The notes under the pieces are model-generated. The model saw only the letters and a program-made list of their open reading frames with translations, searched no databases and was not told the origin of the DNA. Shown piece by piece: positions 8,792 to 16,270 of a stretch of DNA of 41,251 bases; within the stretch, counting starts at the first letter, position 1; the number at the start of each line of letters is the position of its first letter. This stretch comes from Nodosilinea sp. P-1105. GTDB lineage: Bacteria; Cyanobacteriota; Cyanobacteriia; Phormidesmidales; Phormidesmidaceae. The stretch is taken from the NCBI RefSeq assembly GCF_012911975.1, contig NZ_SMDQ01000053.1:1-41251 (forward strand). The letters run 5' to 3'. The translations under genes were made by a program, and so were the position numbers.

Positions 8792-9448
8792 AGTACCTAA
8801 TCCATCGCGTTCGTTTGATTGTGTGTCTGAAAAATCCCGCTGTGACTGACTCTGAGCCGCCACCGGGACATGCTGCTGGCCTAAAAGCTCCTGCACTAAG
8901 GCGCGATCGCTGGGGGTGACATCGGGTAGGGCATCAGCTTGGTCTTGACGAGTCACCACCGACCCTGAGGGCACTAGCTTACCCGCAGGAACAACCACAT
9001 CTTGCACCAGGGCGTGCATCATAACCACACACCCTGCCCCTAGGCGGGCATTAAACAGGGTGGAGCGAAAACCAACGAAACAAGCTTCACCCACATATAC
9101 AGGCCCCTGCACCAGCACCTTATGGGTCAAAACTGCCTCGCGGCCAATCCACACAGCGTAGGGGATTTGGTCATCCCCCATCACTTTGCCCTGGCCTAGG
9201 GCGTAAATCGCTGCTCCCTCTTGCACAACGGCGGACTGTCCCAGCCGACAGGGGGAACCTTGTTCAGCTCGAATGGCTACCCCCGGAGCAATAGATACCT
9301 GGCCCTCAACGTGCACGTCGCCCACCACCTGTGCCAGGGGGTGGACTAAAACAGATGGACGGTTACGGGAATCCCCAGATATCGTCTTGCTAGATGTCAC
9401 CTTGCCAAATGCCGCCTCGGTAGACGCCGCCGGTGCTTGGACCGCCAT
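7406..9448 (-). CDS. ccmM: carboxysome scaffold CcmM: gamma-carbonic-anhydrase-like domain plus four RbcS-like domains
   Basis: 680 aa from ATG at 9448 (GGAGG upstream; an ATG 33 bp earlier lacks one). Residues about 30-185 form a gamma-carbonic-anhydrase beta-helix. Four Rubisco-small-subunit-like (SSUL) domains follow at about 225-309, 352-437, 474-558 and 596-680, joined by Gly/Ser/Asn-rich linkers. They recruit Rubisco into the nascent carboxysome, while the N-terminal domain binds CcmN and CcaA. Of the three zinc histidines of the gamma-CA family only one is clear (H109); the positions matching the others read Y82 and Q114. SSUL1-3 carry the redox cysteine pair (C261/C279, C388/C406, C510/C528); SSUL4 has Gly and Gln there. 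An internal start at 8791 should give the short form. Confidence 0.95.
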   Translation of the reverse strand: MAVQAPAASTEAAFGKVTSSKTISGDSRNRPSVLVHPLAQVVGDVHVEGQVSIAPGVAIRAEQGSPCRLGQSAVVQEGAAIYALGQGKVMGDDQIPYAVWIGREAVLTHKVLVQGPVYVGEACFVGFRSTLFNARLGAGCVVMMHALVQDVVVPAGKLVPSGSVVTRQDQADALPDVTPSDRALVQELLGQQHVPVAAQSQSQRDFSDTQSNERDGLGTMERQKLSPEVVQRVRQYLAQGLRIGTEHADSRRYRSGVWQTCSPIQSTNESEVFKALEACLAEHADEYVRMFGIDPQAKQRVAPVTIQRPDGKAVAIGNGSGSSGANANGSYYRPAPQVAANSSNYSNYSGSLPAEVVQQVRQYINQGYKIGTEHADSRRYRSNVWQTCSPIQSPRESEVISALEACLSEHSGEYVRMFGIDPQAKRRVAPVTIQRPDGKPVQVNTTVPGSASGGSSSYGGGGHSGSGGSGGGQLSGDVAQQVRQLLNQGYKIGAEHADTRRYRSNVWQTCPPINTSREGDVVAAVQACMADHAGEYVRIFGIDPQAKRRVSTVTVQRPGQGAPASSNSSSGGGSAAATASSYGAAAASSNGHRDNLSQDVAQQVSQLVNQGYRVSWEHADSRRYRSGAWKTGGAIEGSRVSEILSALEAQLSSHAGEYVRLVGIDPKAKRRVLETTIQRP

Positions 9449-9677
9449 CGCCTGAACCCTCCAAAGAAATCTCTCATTCACCCTGCCCCAGGGAGACCGA
9501 GCCAGTTAAAAACCGTGATCAAAATCCCCAGGATAGGGGCCTAACCAAGCTAGGTTAAGCATCAGTCCCAGTGCCTTAAGCGGTGGCTTGACGTGCTTGG
9601 AACTAGCTGGCCAACTTAGCGCCCAAAACGTGACCACCTCTGCCTGGTCGACCCATTAAGGACGACTCTATAGCCCT

Positions 9678-9980
9678 CTAGCTAAAGTCATCCCGCTTGT
9701 TGTACAAGGCACCGCTATCAAGGCTAACGGTATCCACAATCGCGATCACCGCCGCATCCACCGGGCGATTTTCGTACCCCTGGTGCTGTCGGGCCCCGCT
9801 GCCCTGGGAAATGAGCACCCACTCCCCAGGACCAGCCCCAACCACATCAGCCGCTACGGTGTAATCGGGCAATAAATCGCCATTTTCACTGATGAGTTGC
9901 ACCAGCAAAAACTTGACACCACCTAAACTGGGCTCTTTGCAGGTACTAACTACGGTGCCACGAACCTTTGCCAAAAGCAT
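9678..9980 (-). CDS. ccmL: carboxysome vertex protein CcmL
   Basis: 100 aa. Typical EutN/CcmL family pentamer subunit: it opens MLLAKVRGTVVSTCKEPSLGGVKFLLVQ, has the DYTVAADVVGAGPGEWVLISQGSGAR core, and ends in the VDAAVIAIVDTVSLD segment. Pentamers cap the twelve vertices of the icosahedral shell. It starts 6 bp after ccmK1 ends, so the two are tightly coupled. A 229-bp gap separates it from ccmM. Confidence 0.96.
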   Translation of the reverse strand: MLLAKVRGTVVSTCKEPSLGGVKFLLVQLISENGDLLPDYTVAADVVGAGPGEWVLISQGSGARQHQGYENRPVDAAVIAIVDTVSLDSGALYNKRDDFS

Positions 9981-9986
9981 GAGAAC

Positions 9987-10325
9987 CTATCTGCCGTAGG
10001 GGCGAATGCCACTGACGCTTTCCCTAAACTGTTCCACCGCTTCGGTGTAACGGATGGGCAGCACAAACTCCAAGTTCTCGTGGGGACGAGCAATAATGTG
10101 GGTCGACAGCACCTGCCCCCCATTCACCCGCTTCACGTTTTCTACCCCAGCGGACACAGAGGCCTGTACCTCAGACACGTCGCCCCGTACAATCACGGTG
10201 ACGCGACCGCTACCAATTTTCTCATAACCCACCAGAGTGACGCGGGCGGCCTTCACCATTGCGTCTGCGGCTTCTACCACAGCGGGAAAGCCCAAAGTTT
10301 CAACCATGCCGACTGCAATTGCCAT
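9987..10325 (-). CDS. ccmK1: carboxysome shell hexamer protein CcmK1
   Basis: 112 aa, single BMC domain (about 4-90) with pore-loop segment KIGSGR at about 37-42 and a C-terminal extension ([11 protein letters not shown]) that lengthens it over its neighbour ccmK2. Hexamers tile the shell facets and their central pore admits bicarbonate and other metabolites. Its order behind ccmK2 and its length fit the usual K1 designation. It differs from ccmK2 at only a few residues outside the tail. Confidence 0.93.
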   Translation of the reverse strand: MAIAVGMVETLGFPAVVEAADAMVKAARVTLVGYEKIGSGRVTVIVRGDVSEVQASVSAGVENVKRVNGGQVLSTHIIARPHENLEFVLPIRYTEAVEQFRESVSGIRPYGR

Positions 10326-10481
10326 GCGGGTAAACCCTTCCTAATTAATGAATGTGTTCAGTAATATCGTCTCTAATTTCCGTCCTCCCGGGATAGGCGT
10401 AGGCCACCCCCGAAGACCAAAAAACCTAGATGCGTCCAGCTAATGTCTTGTTCAGACCATAAACCAGACTGTGAACCAGAT

Positions 10482-10511
10482 CCGTAGATGGGGCTAGGAG
10501 CAGCTCTACGG
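10482..10511. other. stem-loop between ccmK2 and ccmK1
   Basis: CCGTAGA (10482-10488) pairs with TCTACGG (10505-10511) around a 16-base loop in the 209-bp gap between the two ccmK genes. There is no T-run on the minus strand, so it does not look like a full terminator. It may stabilise or process the ccmK2 message; that is inference. Confidence 0.4.
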
Positions 10512-10534
10512 AAACCTGGATTAGCCGGAATCCC

Positions 10535-10843
10535 CTAAGTACGGAACTGTTCTACCGCTTCGGTGTAGCGAATGGGTAGGACAAACTCCAAGTTCTCATG
10601 GGGACGAGCAATGATGTGGGTGGATAACACCTCACCCCCATTGACCCGTTTGGCTGATTCTACCCCAGCCGACACAGAGGCTTGCACTTCAGACACATCA
10701 CCCCGCACGATCACAGTGACGCGACCGCTACCGATCTTCTCGTAGCCCACCAGGGTGACCCGGGCCGCCTTGACCATGGCGTCTGCGGCTTCTACCACAG
10801 CAGGAAACCCAAGGGTTTCAATCATTCCAACAGCAATTGGCAT
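10535..10843 (-). CDS. ccmK2: carboxysome shell hexamer protein CcmK2
   Basis: 102 aa, single BMC domain, the first gene of the ccm operon. The sequence runs [23 protein letters not shown]..., with KIGSGR at the pore and [15 protein letters not shown] at the end. CcmK2 is normally the most abundant facet protein of the beta-carboxysome. It is preceded by AGGAGA-like sequence just upstream of the ATG. Its promoter should lie in the 666-bp spacer shared with ndhF4. Confidence 0.94.
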   Translation of the reverse strand: MPIAVGMIETLGFPAVVEAADAMVKAARVTLVGYEKIGSGRVTVIVRGDVSEVQASVSAGVESAKRVNGGEVLSTHIIARPHENLEFVLPIRYTEAVEQFRT

Positions 10844-11509
10844 TATCCTAATCTCCTCTTGAACTCAGGCACAGAAACTTCCCCACTGAAGGCCCGATTT
10901 ACAGGGGCTAAATCTCGTTGTTTAGGCACTCAAAAACTATCCCGAAACTAAGTAAAACGGGATGGCCACAAGAGATAAAAACGCCAAAAAAATGCCTGAA
11001 AATTTTGATGACAAATTAAGCATAGGTGGCTGTAGTCACTTTTGCAATATAAGCCCCAATGATTGTTGCTAATGTTGAATATTATTAAAGCTTATGTTGC
11101 AAACCTTATTGCTTAGACATGAATCGATAGGTTGATTGGGGTGGGTGCTCATGGAGTATGGCTGGAACCGTTCTCCATAGATATCTAATGGTCTGGAAGC
11201 GCTTGATGGGACAAAGTTTTGCCAGAAAACCCCGGATGTGTTTAGGGAGAGTGTAAAGAATCGAGTAGGATGTTAAGCAAGTGGGCCGGTTGTTAGAGAA
11301 TGTTGTGGCAGTGTAAGTTGTGGCAGTGTAACAGAAAGAATAATATGGACGCGATCGCAGCGTCTTGACATTTGAGCACCATAGCCGCTTAGTCGCTTGT
11401 TCATCGAAAATTGATTGTCAGGAGCAAAGTCTTTTCCGTCGATTGTTCCTGATGTAGTGACTAGACTGCCCCTGTGGGATAGATGCCATTTATAGCCACT
11501 GACTGATAA
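10844..11509. promoter_or_regulatory. divergent control region between ccmK2 and ndhF4
   Basis: This 666-bp spacer has no credible gene. The half near ccmK2 is AT-rich (about 10960-11120), suited to the ccm promoter. The half near ndhF4 carries a 15-bp tandem repeat (11302-11331), a TAATAT hexamer just after it (11341-11346), and a HIP1-like site near 11351. I could not find a GTA-N8-TAC NtcA site. Exact promoters are not assigned. Confidence 0.5.
11302..11331. repeat. 15-bp perfect tandem repeat upstream of ndhF4
   Basis: GTTGTGGCAGTGTAA occurs twice back to back (11302-11316 and 11317-11331), about 180 bp before the ndhF4 start. It could be a duplicated regulator site or a replication-slippage product. 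Confidence 0.8.
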
Positions 11510-13354
11510 ATGTTTGGAATGCCTCAGTTTTTTGTTGAGACAAGTTGGCTTTTGCCTCTCTATGGGCTGTTTGGGGCTGTACTAGCCTTGCCTTGGTCTA
11601 CTGGCTGGATCAGGCGCACCGGTCCCCGGCCAGCGGCCTATGCCAACATCGCCATGACCCTGGTCACTTGCCTCCATGGACTGCTGGCGTTTCGCAGCAT
11701 TTGGAATGATGGCCCCCAAGAGCTGATGGTACGGTGGTTTGACTTCGCTGATCTGCATCTAGATTTAGCGTTTGACATTTCGGTACTTAACCTGGGGGTG
11801 CTCGAATTAATCACGGTCATGAGTTTGCTGGCTCAGATCTTTGCCCTAGGGTATATGGAAAAGGACTGGGCTCTGGCTCGGTTTTACTCGTTGATGGGCT
11901 TTTTTGAAGCCGCCATGAGTGGACTCGTGCTCAGTGGCTCCCTGTTTGTCTCCTACTCGCTCCTGGAGATGCTGACTCTGTCCACTTACCTGTTGGTGGG
12001 GTTTTGGTATGCGCAACCCCTGGTGGTGACCGCAGCCCGCGATGCCTTTTTAACCAAGCGGGTGGGGGATGTGCTGCTGCTGATGGGGGTGGTTACCCTC
12101 TGTGCCCTGGCCGGTAGCCTTAACTTCAATGACCTGTACGAGTGGGTAAAGGTGGAAGATCTGCCGCCACTGTTGGCTACTCTACTGGGGTTGGCCCTGA
12201 TTTCTGGTCCGATTGGCAAATGTGCCCAGTTCCCACTGCACCTCTGGCTGGATGAAGCCATGGAGGGGCCGAACCCGGCCTCTATTCTCAGAAATTCGGT
12301 GGTGGTCACCTGCGGGGCCTATGTGTTGATTCGGTTACAACCGATTGTGGTGCTGTCTCCTATCGCCTTGGGGACCTTGGTAGTACTGGGGACAATCACG
12401 GCAATTGGTGCCTCCCTGGTGGCCCTGGCCCAGGTGGATCTAAAACGAACCTTTTCCTACTCCACCAGCGCCTATTTAGGGTTGGTGTTTATTGCGGTGG
12501 GCTGTGAATGGCCGGGGGCCGCCCTGATGGTGCTTTTGACCCATGCCGTGGCCAAGGCCCTAATCTTCATGAGCGTGGGGGGCATTATCTTAACCACCAA
12601 TAGCCAAGACCTGACAGAGATGGGGGGGCTGTGGCGAAAAATGCCCGCCACCACCCTTGCTTACGGGGTGGGCGGCTTAGGTATGGTTGGCATCTTGCCC
12701 CTGGGTTGCTTTTGGGGCTTAAGAATGGGGGCTGATTTCCTCAGCTCTGACAACCCTGTCCTAACCGCTGTGTTTTTTCTGGTTAATGGTCTGACGGCCC
12801 TGAACCTGATTCGAGTCTTTCGGTTGGTATTTTTGGGCCAAACTCAGCCCAAAACCCGTCGGGCTCCAGAGGTACCCTGGCAGATGGCAGTGCCCATGGT
12901 GACGCTGTCGATTATTACCCTACTGGTGCCAGTGATTATGGCTAACCTATCATTGCTGCCCCCCTGGGAATTCATCAATGGGCCAGTGACCGCCATGTTG
13001 ATACTGTCGGGGCTGGTCGGGGCTGTGATCGGAGCCATGATGCCCTTATCAAAGTCATTGGCGCGATCGCAGCGGCGGTCTTTGCGCATTGCCCAAGACT
13101 TGCTGGCCTACGACTTCTATACCGAGCGTCTGTATGACAAAACCGTGGTTGCCGCAATCTCGGGGTTGGCCCAGTTTAGCAGTTGGTTCGATAACTATGT
13201 GGTTGATGGCCTGGTTAATGGCATCGGGTTGGCCTCTATTTTCGGGGGCGAAGGCTTGAAATACAGCGCATCGGGCCAGTCGCAGCTGTACCTGCTGACC
13301 ATTATGGCAGGGGTAGGGCTGCTGGGAATTTTCATGACTTGGACACTTTGGTAG
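11510..13354 (+). CDS. ndhF4: NDH-1 subunit NdhF4 (CO2-uptake type)
   Basis: 614 aa, polytopic antiporter-like subunit of NDH-1. Conserved segments include GKCAQFPLHLWLDEAMEGPNPASILRNSVVV (the proton-channel loop; note SILRNSVVV where respiratory NdhF has SALIHAATMV) and LKRTFSYSTSAYLG. The divergent loop and the shorter length compared with NdhF1 place it in the F3/F4 group. The order ndhF-ndhD-cup, a 377-aa Cup protein and the absence of cupS favour the constitutive F4/D4/CupB set. It acts in thylakoid NDH-1MS', coupling electron transport to CO2 hydration. A second ATG nine bases downstream (11519) is an equally possible start. Confidence 0.85.
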   Translation: MFGMPQFFVETSWLLPLYGLFGAVLALPWSTGWIRRTGPRPAAYANIAMTLVTCLHGLLAFRSIWNDGPQELMVRWFDFADLHLDLAFDISVLNLGVLELITVMSLLAQIFALGYMEKDWALARFYSLMGFFEAAMSGLVLSGSLFVSYSLLEMLTLSTYLLVGFWYAQPLVVTAARDAFLTKRVGDVLLLMGVVTLCALAGSLNFNDLYEWVKVEDLPPLLATLLGLALISGPIGKCAQFPLHLWLDEAMEGPNPASILRNSVVVTCGAYVLIRLQPIVVLSPIALGTLVVLGTITAIGASLVALAQVDLKRTFSYSTSAYLGLVFIAVGCEWPGAALMVLLTHAVAKALIFMSVGGIILTTNSQDLTEMGGLWRKMPATTLAYGVGGLGMVGILPLGCFWGLRMGADFLSSDNPVLTAVFFLVNGLTALNLIRVFRLVFLGQTQPKTRRAPEVPWQMAVPMVTLSIITLLVPVIMANLSLLPPWEFINGPVTAMLILSGLVGAVIGAMMPLSKSLARSQRRSLRIAQDLLAYDFYTERLYDKTVVAAISGLAQFSSWFDNYVVDGLVNGIGLASIFGGEGLKYSASGQSQLYLLTIMAGVGLLGIFMTWTLW

Positions 13355-13363
13355 CTGTTGACG

Positions 13364-14962
13364 ATGCTGAGCGTACTGATTTTGATTCCGCTGGTGGGGG
13401 CTTTGGTCCTTAGCCTTTGGCCAGGTAAATTAGATGCCCCCCTGGCCAAGATCATTGGTAGTGTTACCCTGACCATTACCCTGGCTTGGGTAGGGTTTTT
13501 GGCCACCCAGTTTGAGCTCACAACCCCGGGCTTTCAATTTGAAGAATTGCTGCCCTGGGTCGAGCCCCTAGGACTGACCTACCGTTTGGGGCTAGATGGG
13601 CTTTCCTTACCGTTACTGGCCATTAACAGCCTCTTGGGAATAGTGGCCATTTACATTACTGACCCTAAGATTCATCGTACCCGGCTGTATTACGTGCTGC
13701 TGCTGGTGATCAATAGCGCCGTAGCTGGGGCATTTTTGGCGGCTAATCTGCTGCTGTTCTTTATTTTTTACGAGCTAGAACTCATTCCGCTATATCTGTT
13801 AATTGCCATCTGGGGTGGGGCTAGACGTGGCTATGCGGCCACCAAGTTTTTAATCTATACCGCCCTGTCTGGGGTGCTAATTTTAGGGGCCTTTCTGGGG
13901 CTGGTGTGGCTGTCAGGCAATAGCAGCTTTGACTATGACAGTACCTTGGCGGCGGCTTTGCCCCTGGCGCAGCAGATGGTGCTTTTGGTGGCGCTTTTGG
14001 TGGGATTTGGGATCAAAATTCCCCTGTTTCCGTTTCATACCTGGTTGCCGGACGCTCACGTGGAGGCCTCTACCCCGGTGTCGGTGCTGCTGGCGGGGGT
14101 GTTGCTAAAACTGGGCACCTACGGCCTGGTGCGGTTTGGCCTAGGGCTCTTGCCCGACGCCTGGATGGCTTTGGCTCCCTGGATGGCCACTTGGGCGGTG
14201 ATTAGCGTCCTCTATGGCTCCCTGGCGGCCATCTCTCAACAAGACATGAAGAAGATGGTGGCCTACAGTTCCATTGGCCACATGGGCTATGTGCTACTAG
14301 CGGCGGCGGCCTCTACCCCGGTGAGCATCGTTGCCACCGTATTTCAGATGATCAGTCACGGGCTGATTTCGGGGCTGCTGTTTTTATTGGTGGGGGTGGT
14401 TTACAAAACCACGGGCACCCGCGATCTAGCGGTTTTGCGAGGCCTGCTCAATCCAGAGCGGGGCTTACCCTTTGTGGGCTCAATGATGATTTTGGGGGTG
14501 ATGGCCAGTGCTGGGATCCCTGGCATGGTGGGCTTTATCTCTGAGTTTCTGGTTTTTCGGGGTAGCTTTTTGATCTTCCCCACCCAGACCCTCCTGTGTA
14601 TGGTAGGTACAGGGCTGACCGCAGTGTACTTTTTGCTGTTGGTTAACCGAGCTTTTTTTGGTCGTCTGGCGATCGCCCCTCCTGCGACCAGCCCCCAGCC
14701 CGATATTGTACTGCCTGAGGTTACCTGGCGCGATCGCACCCCAGCCCTGGCCCTGGCCACTCTAATTGTCGCCTTTGGGCTGCAACCCAACTGGTTAGCC
14801 CGCTGGAGCGAACACACCACCCTGGTGTTGCACCAGCCCTACCAAGGCTTTGTCCAAACCGGGGGACGTCGAGCAACCCCCGACGCCGCCCTGGCCGACA
14901 CCCTCCTGCTCGATCCTGACAGTATCCCTGTTGTTCCTGCCGTCGAGGCCTCCCAGCCATGA
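13364..14962 (+). CDS. ndhD4: NDH-1 subunit NdhD4 (CO2-uptake type)
   Basis: 532 aa from the ATG at 13364, 9 bp after ndhF4 ends. A multi-spanning NuoM-like protein with the conserved FFIFYELELIPLYLLIAIWGG (membrane Glu), [34 protein letters not shown] and QQDMKKMVAYSSIGHMG (channel Lys) segments. It has a cytosolic C-terminal tail rich in Pro and Asp. It forms the distal proton-pumping module with NdhF4 and carries CupB. Its stop overlaps the cupB start (ATGA), so the pair is translationally coupled. Confidence 0.88.
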   Translation: MLSVLILIPLVGALVLSLWPGKLDAPLAKIIGSVTLTITLAWVGFLATQFELTTPGFQFEELLPWVEPLGLTYRLGLDGLSLPLLAINSLLGIVAIYITDPKIHRTRLYYVLLLVINSAVAGAFLAANLLLFFIFYELELIPLYLLIAIWGGARRGYAATKFLIYTALSGVLILGAFLGLVWLSGNSSFDYDSTLAAALPLAQQMVLLVALLVGFGIKIPLFPFHTWLPDAHVEASTPVSVLLAGVLLKLGTYGLVRFGLGLLPDAWMALAPWMATWAVISVLYGSLAAISQQDMKKMVAYSSIGHMGYVLLAAAASTPVSIVATVFQMISHGLISGLLFLLVGVVYKTTGTRDLAVLRGLLNPERGLPFVGSMMILGVMASAGIPGMVGFISEFLVFRGSFLIFPTQTLLCMVGTGLTAVYFLLLVNRAFFGRLAIAPPATSPQPDIVLPEVTWRDRTPALALATLIVAFGLQPNWLARWSEHTTLVLHQPYQGFVQTGGRRATPDAALADTLLLDPDSIPVVPAVEASQP

Positions 14963-16092
14963 CCAACACCCTACCCAAGGCTACGACCCTCCATCCCTTA
15001 GATCCATTTATTCAGCGGTTATTATCGGCTGAAGCCCTGCTTCCCGACTCTGACACGAATGTGCTGGAGGTGGTGGGGATCCTCAAAAGTTACGGTGTCG
15101 TGCTAGACGCCTATTCTCGCAATTTGATCTACATTGCTGACCACCAATTTTTAGTACTGTTTCCCTTCTTTAAGTACTTTAACGGCAAGGTCACCCTGCC
15201 CCAGCTGCTGCGGCACTGGTGGCACGATCGGATTAACTTTGAATACGCCGAATACTGTATGAAAACCATGCTTTGGCATGGCGGCGGCAAGCTGGACGAG
15301 TACCTTGATTCCCTAGAGTTCCTGGAACGCTGCCAGGCTGCGGTGGCCGCTAAAACGAAACGTAACCCTCTGCTGCAAGGCCTTGGCAGGCTGTTCCCCG
15401 AGTTCTTTGCAGAGCAGGTGCGGCAACTCGTCTATTACAGTGCCCTGGGCCAGTTTTGGCGGGTGATGAGTGACCTATTCATCGACTTATCGGATGCCTA
15501 CGATCACCACGAAGTCACTACAATTCCTCAGGTGGTCGCCTTTATTAAAGCCGGTCTGGTGGCAGCGGCCAGCAAACCCATCGCCTATGCCGTGGAAATT
15601 GACGGCAAAACCTATGACCTGGTGCCCCTGGCCGCAGAGATTACGTTTTTAATGGATGTGGCCGTTCCCTATGTGGAGTCTGTGTTCTTTCGGGGCACGC
15701 CCTTTCTGGGTACGGTGTCCTACAATGCCCAGGCCAACCAAATTTCCCCAGACCAGGGTCGATTTGACTATGGGGCCCTGTACGCCGATCCCCTACCCAT
15801 TGGTGGGGCCGGTATTCCCCCCACCCTGCTGATGCAGGATATGCGGCACTTTTTGCCCGACTACTTGACCCAGTTTTACCAGGCCCAGGAGCGGGGACTG
15901 GACGATGTGCGGGTAAAAATTTGTCAGAGCTTTCAAAAGTCGATGTTCTGCGTCACCAGCGCTTCGTTGCAGGGACTGCTTCCCCACCCAGCCGATACCC
16001 AAGATCCGCAAGAGGCTGACGCTAACTATGCCTTTTTGTCCAGTTGGATGGATCGGTTGGCTACCTCTCGCTTATCAGTGGTCCAGCTTTAG
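14959..16092 (+). CDS. cupB: CO2 hydration protein CupB (ChpX)
   Basis: 377 aa. Recognised as a CupA/CupB (ChpY/ChpX) family protein, for example from the FPFFKYFNGKVTLPQLLRHWWHDRINFEYAEYCMKTMLWHGGG and LMDVAVPYVESVFFRGTPFLGTVSYNAQ segments. These proteins bind the NDH-1MS complexes and carry a zinc site that converts CO2 to bicarbonate on the cytosolic side. CupA proteins are generally longer, so the length and the lack of a cupS neighbour favour CupB. The ATG overlaps the ndhD4 stop by 4 bp. Confidence 0.85.
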   Translation: MTNTLPKATTLHPLDPFIQRLLSAEALLPDSDTNVLEVVGILKSYGVVLDAYSRNLIYIADHQFLVLFPFFKYFNGKVTLPQLLRHWWHDRINFEYAEYCMKTMLWHGGGKLDEYLDSLEFLERCQAAVAAKTKRNPLLQGLGRLFPEFFAEQVRQLVYYSALGQFWRVMSDLFIDLSDAYDHHEVTTIPQVVAFIKAGLVAAASKPIAYAVEIDGKTYDLVPLAAEITFLMDVAVPYVESVFFRGTPFLGTVSYNAQANQISPDQGRFDYGALYADPLPIGGAGIPPTLLMQDMRHFLPDYLTQFYQAQERGLDDVRVKICQSFQKSMFCVTSASLQGLLPHPADTQDPQEADANYAFLSSWMDRLATSRLSVVQL

Positions 16093-16270
16093 GAGAACTT
16101 CTACTTCATCGTCTTGTCAGTCTGGCTCAACCCCATGTCTGTCCCATCGTTCGCGGTAAAGCGGGTACCCCGGTGGAGTAGGGATCAACAGGGACTGCGT
16201 TGCCATCGACGGTCAGAACACGACCGCATCAGACTAACCAGCCCCTATTAGACGCCATTGACTTAAGACA

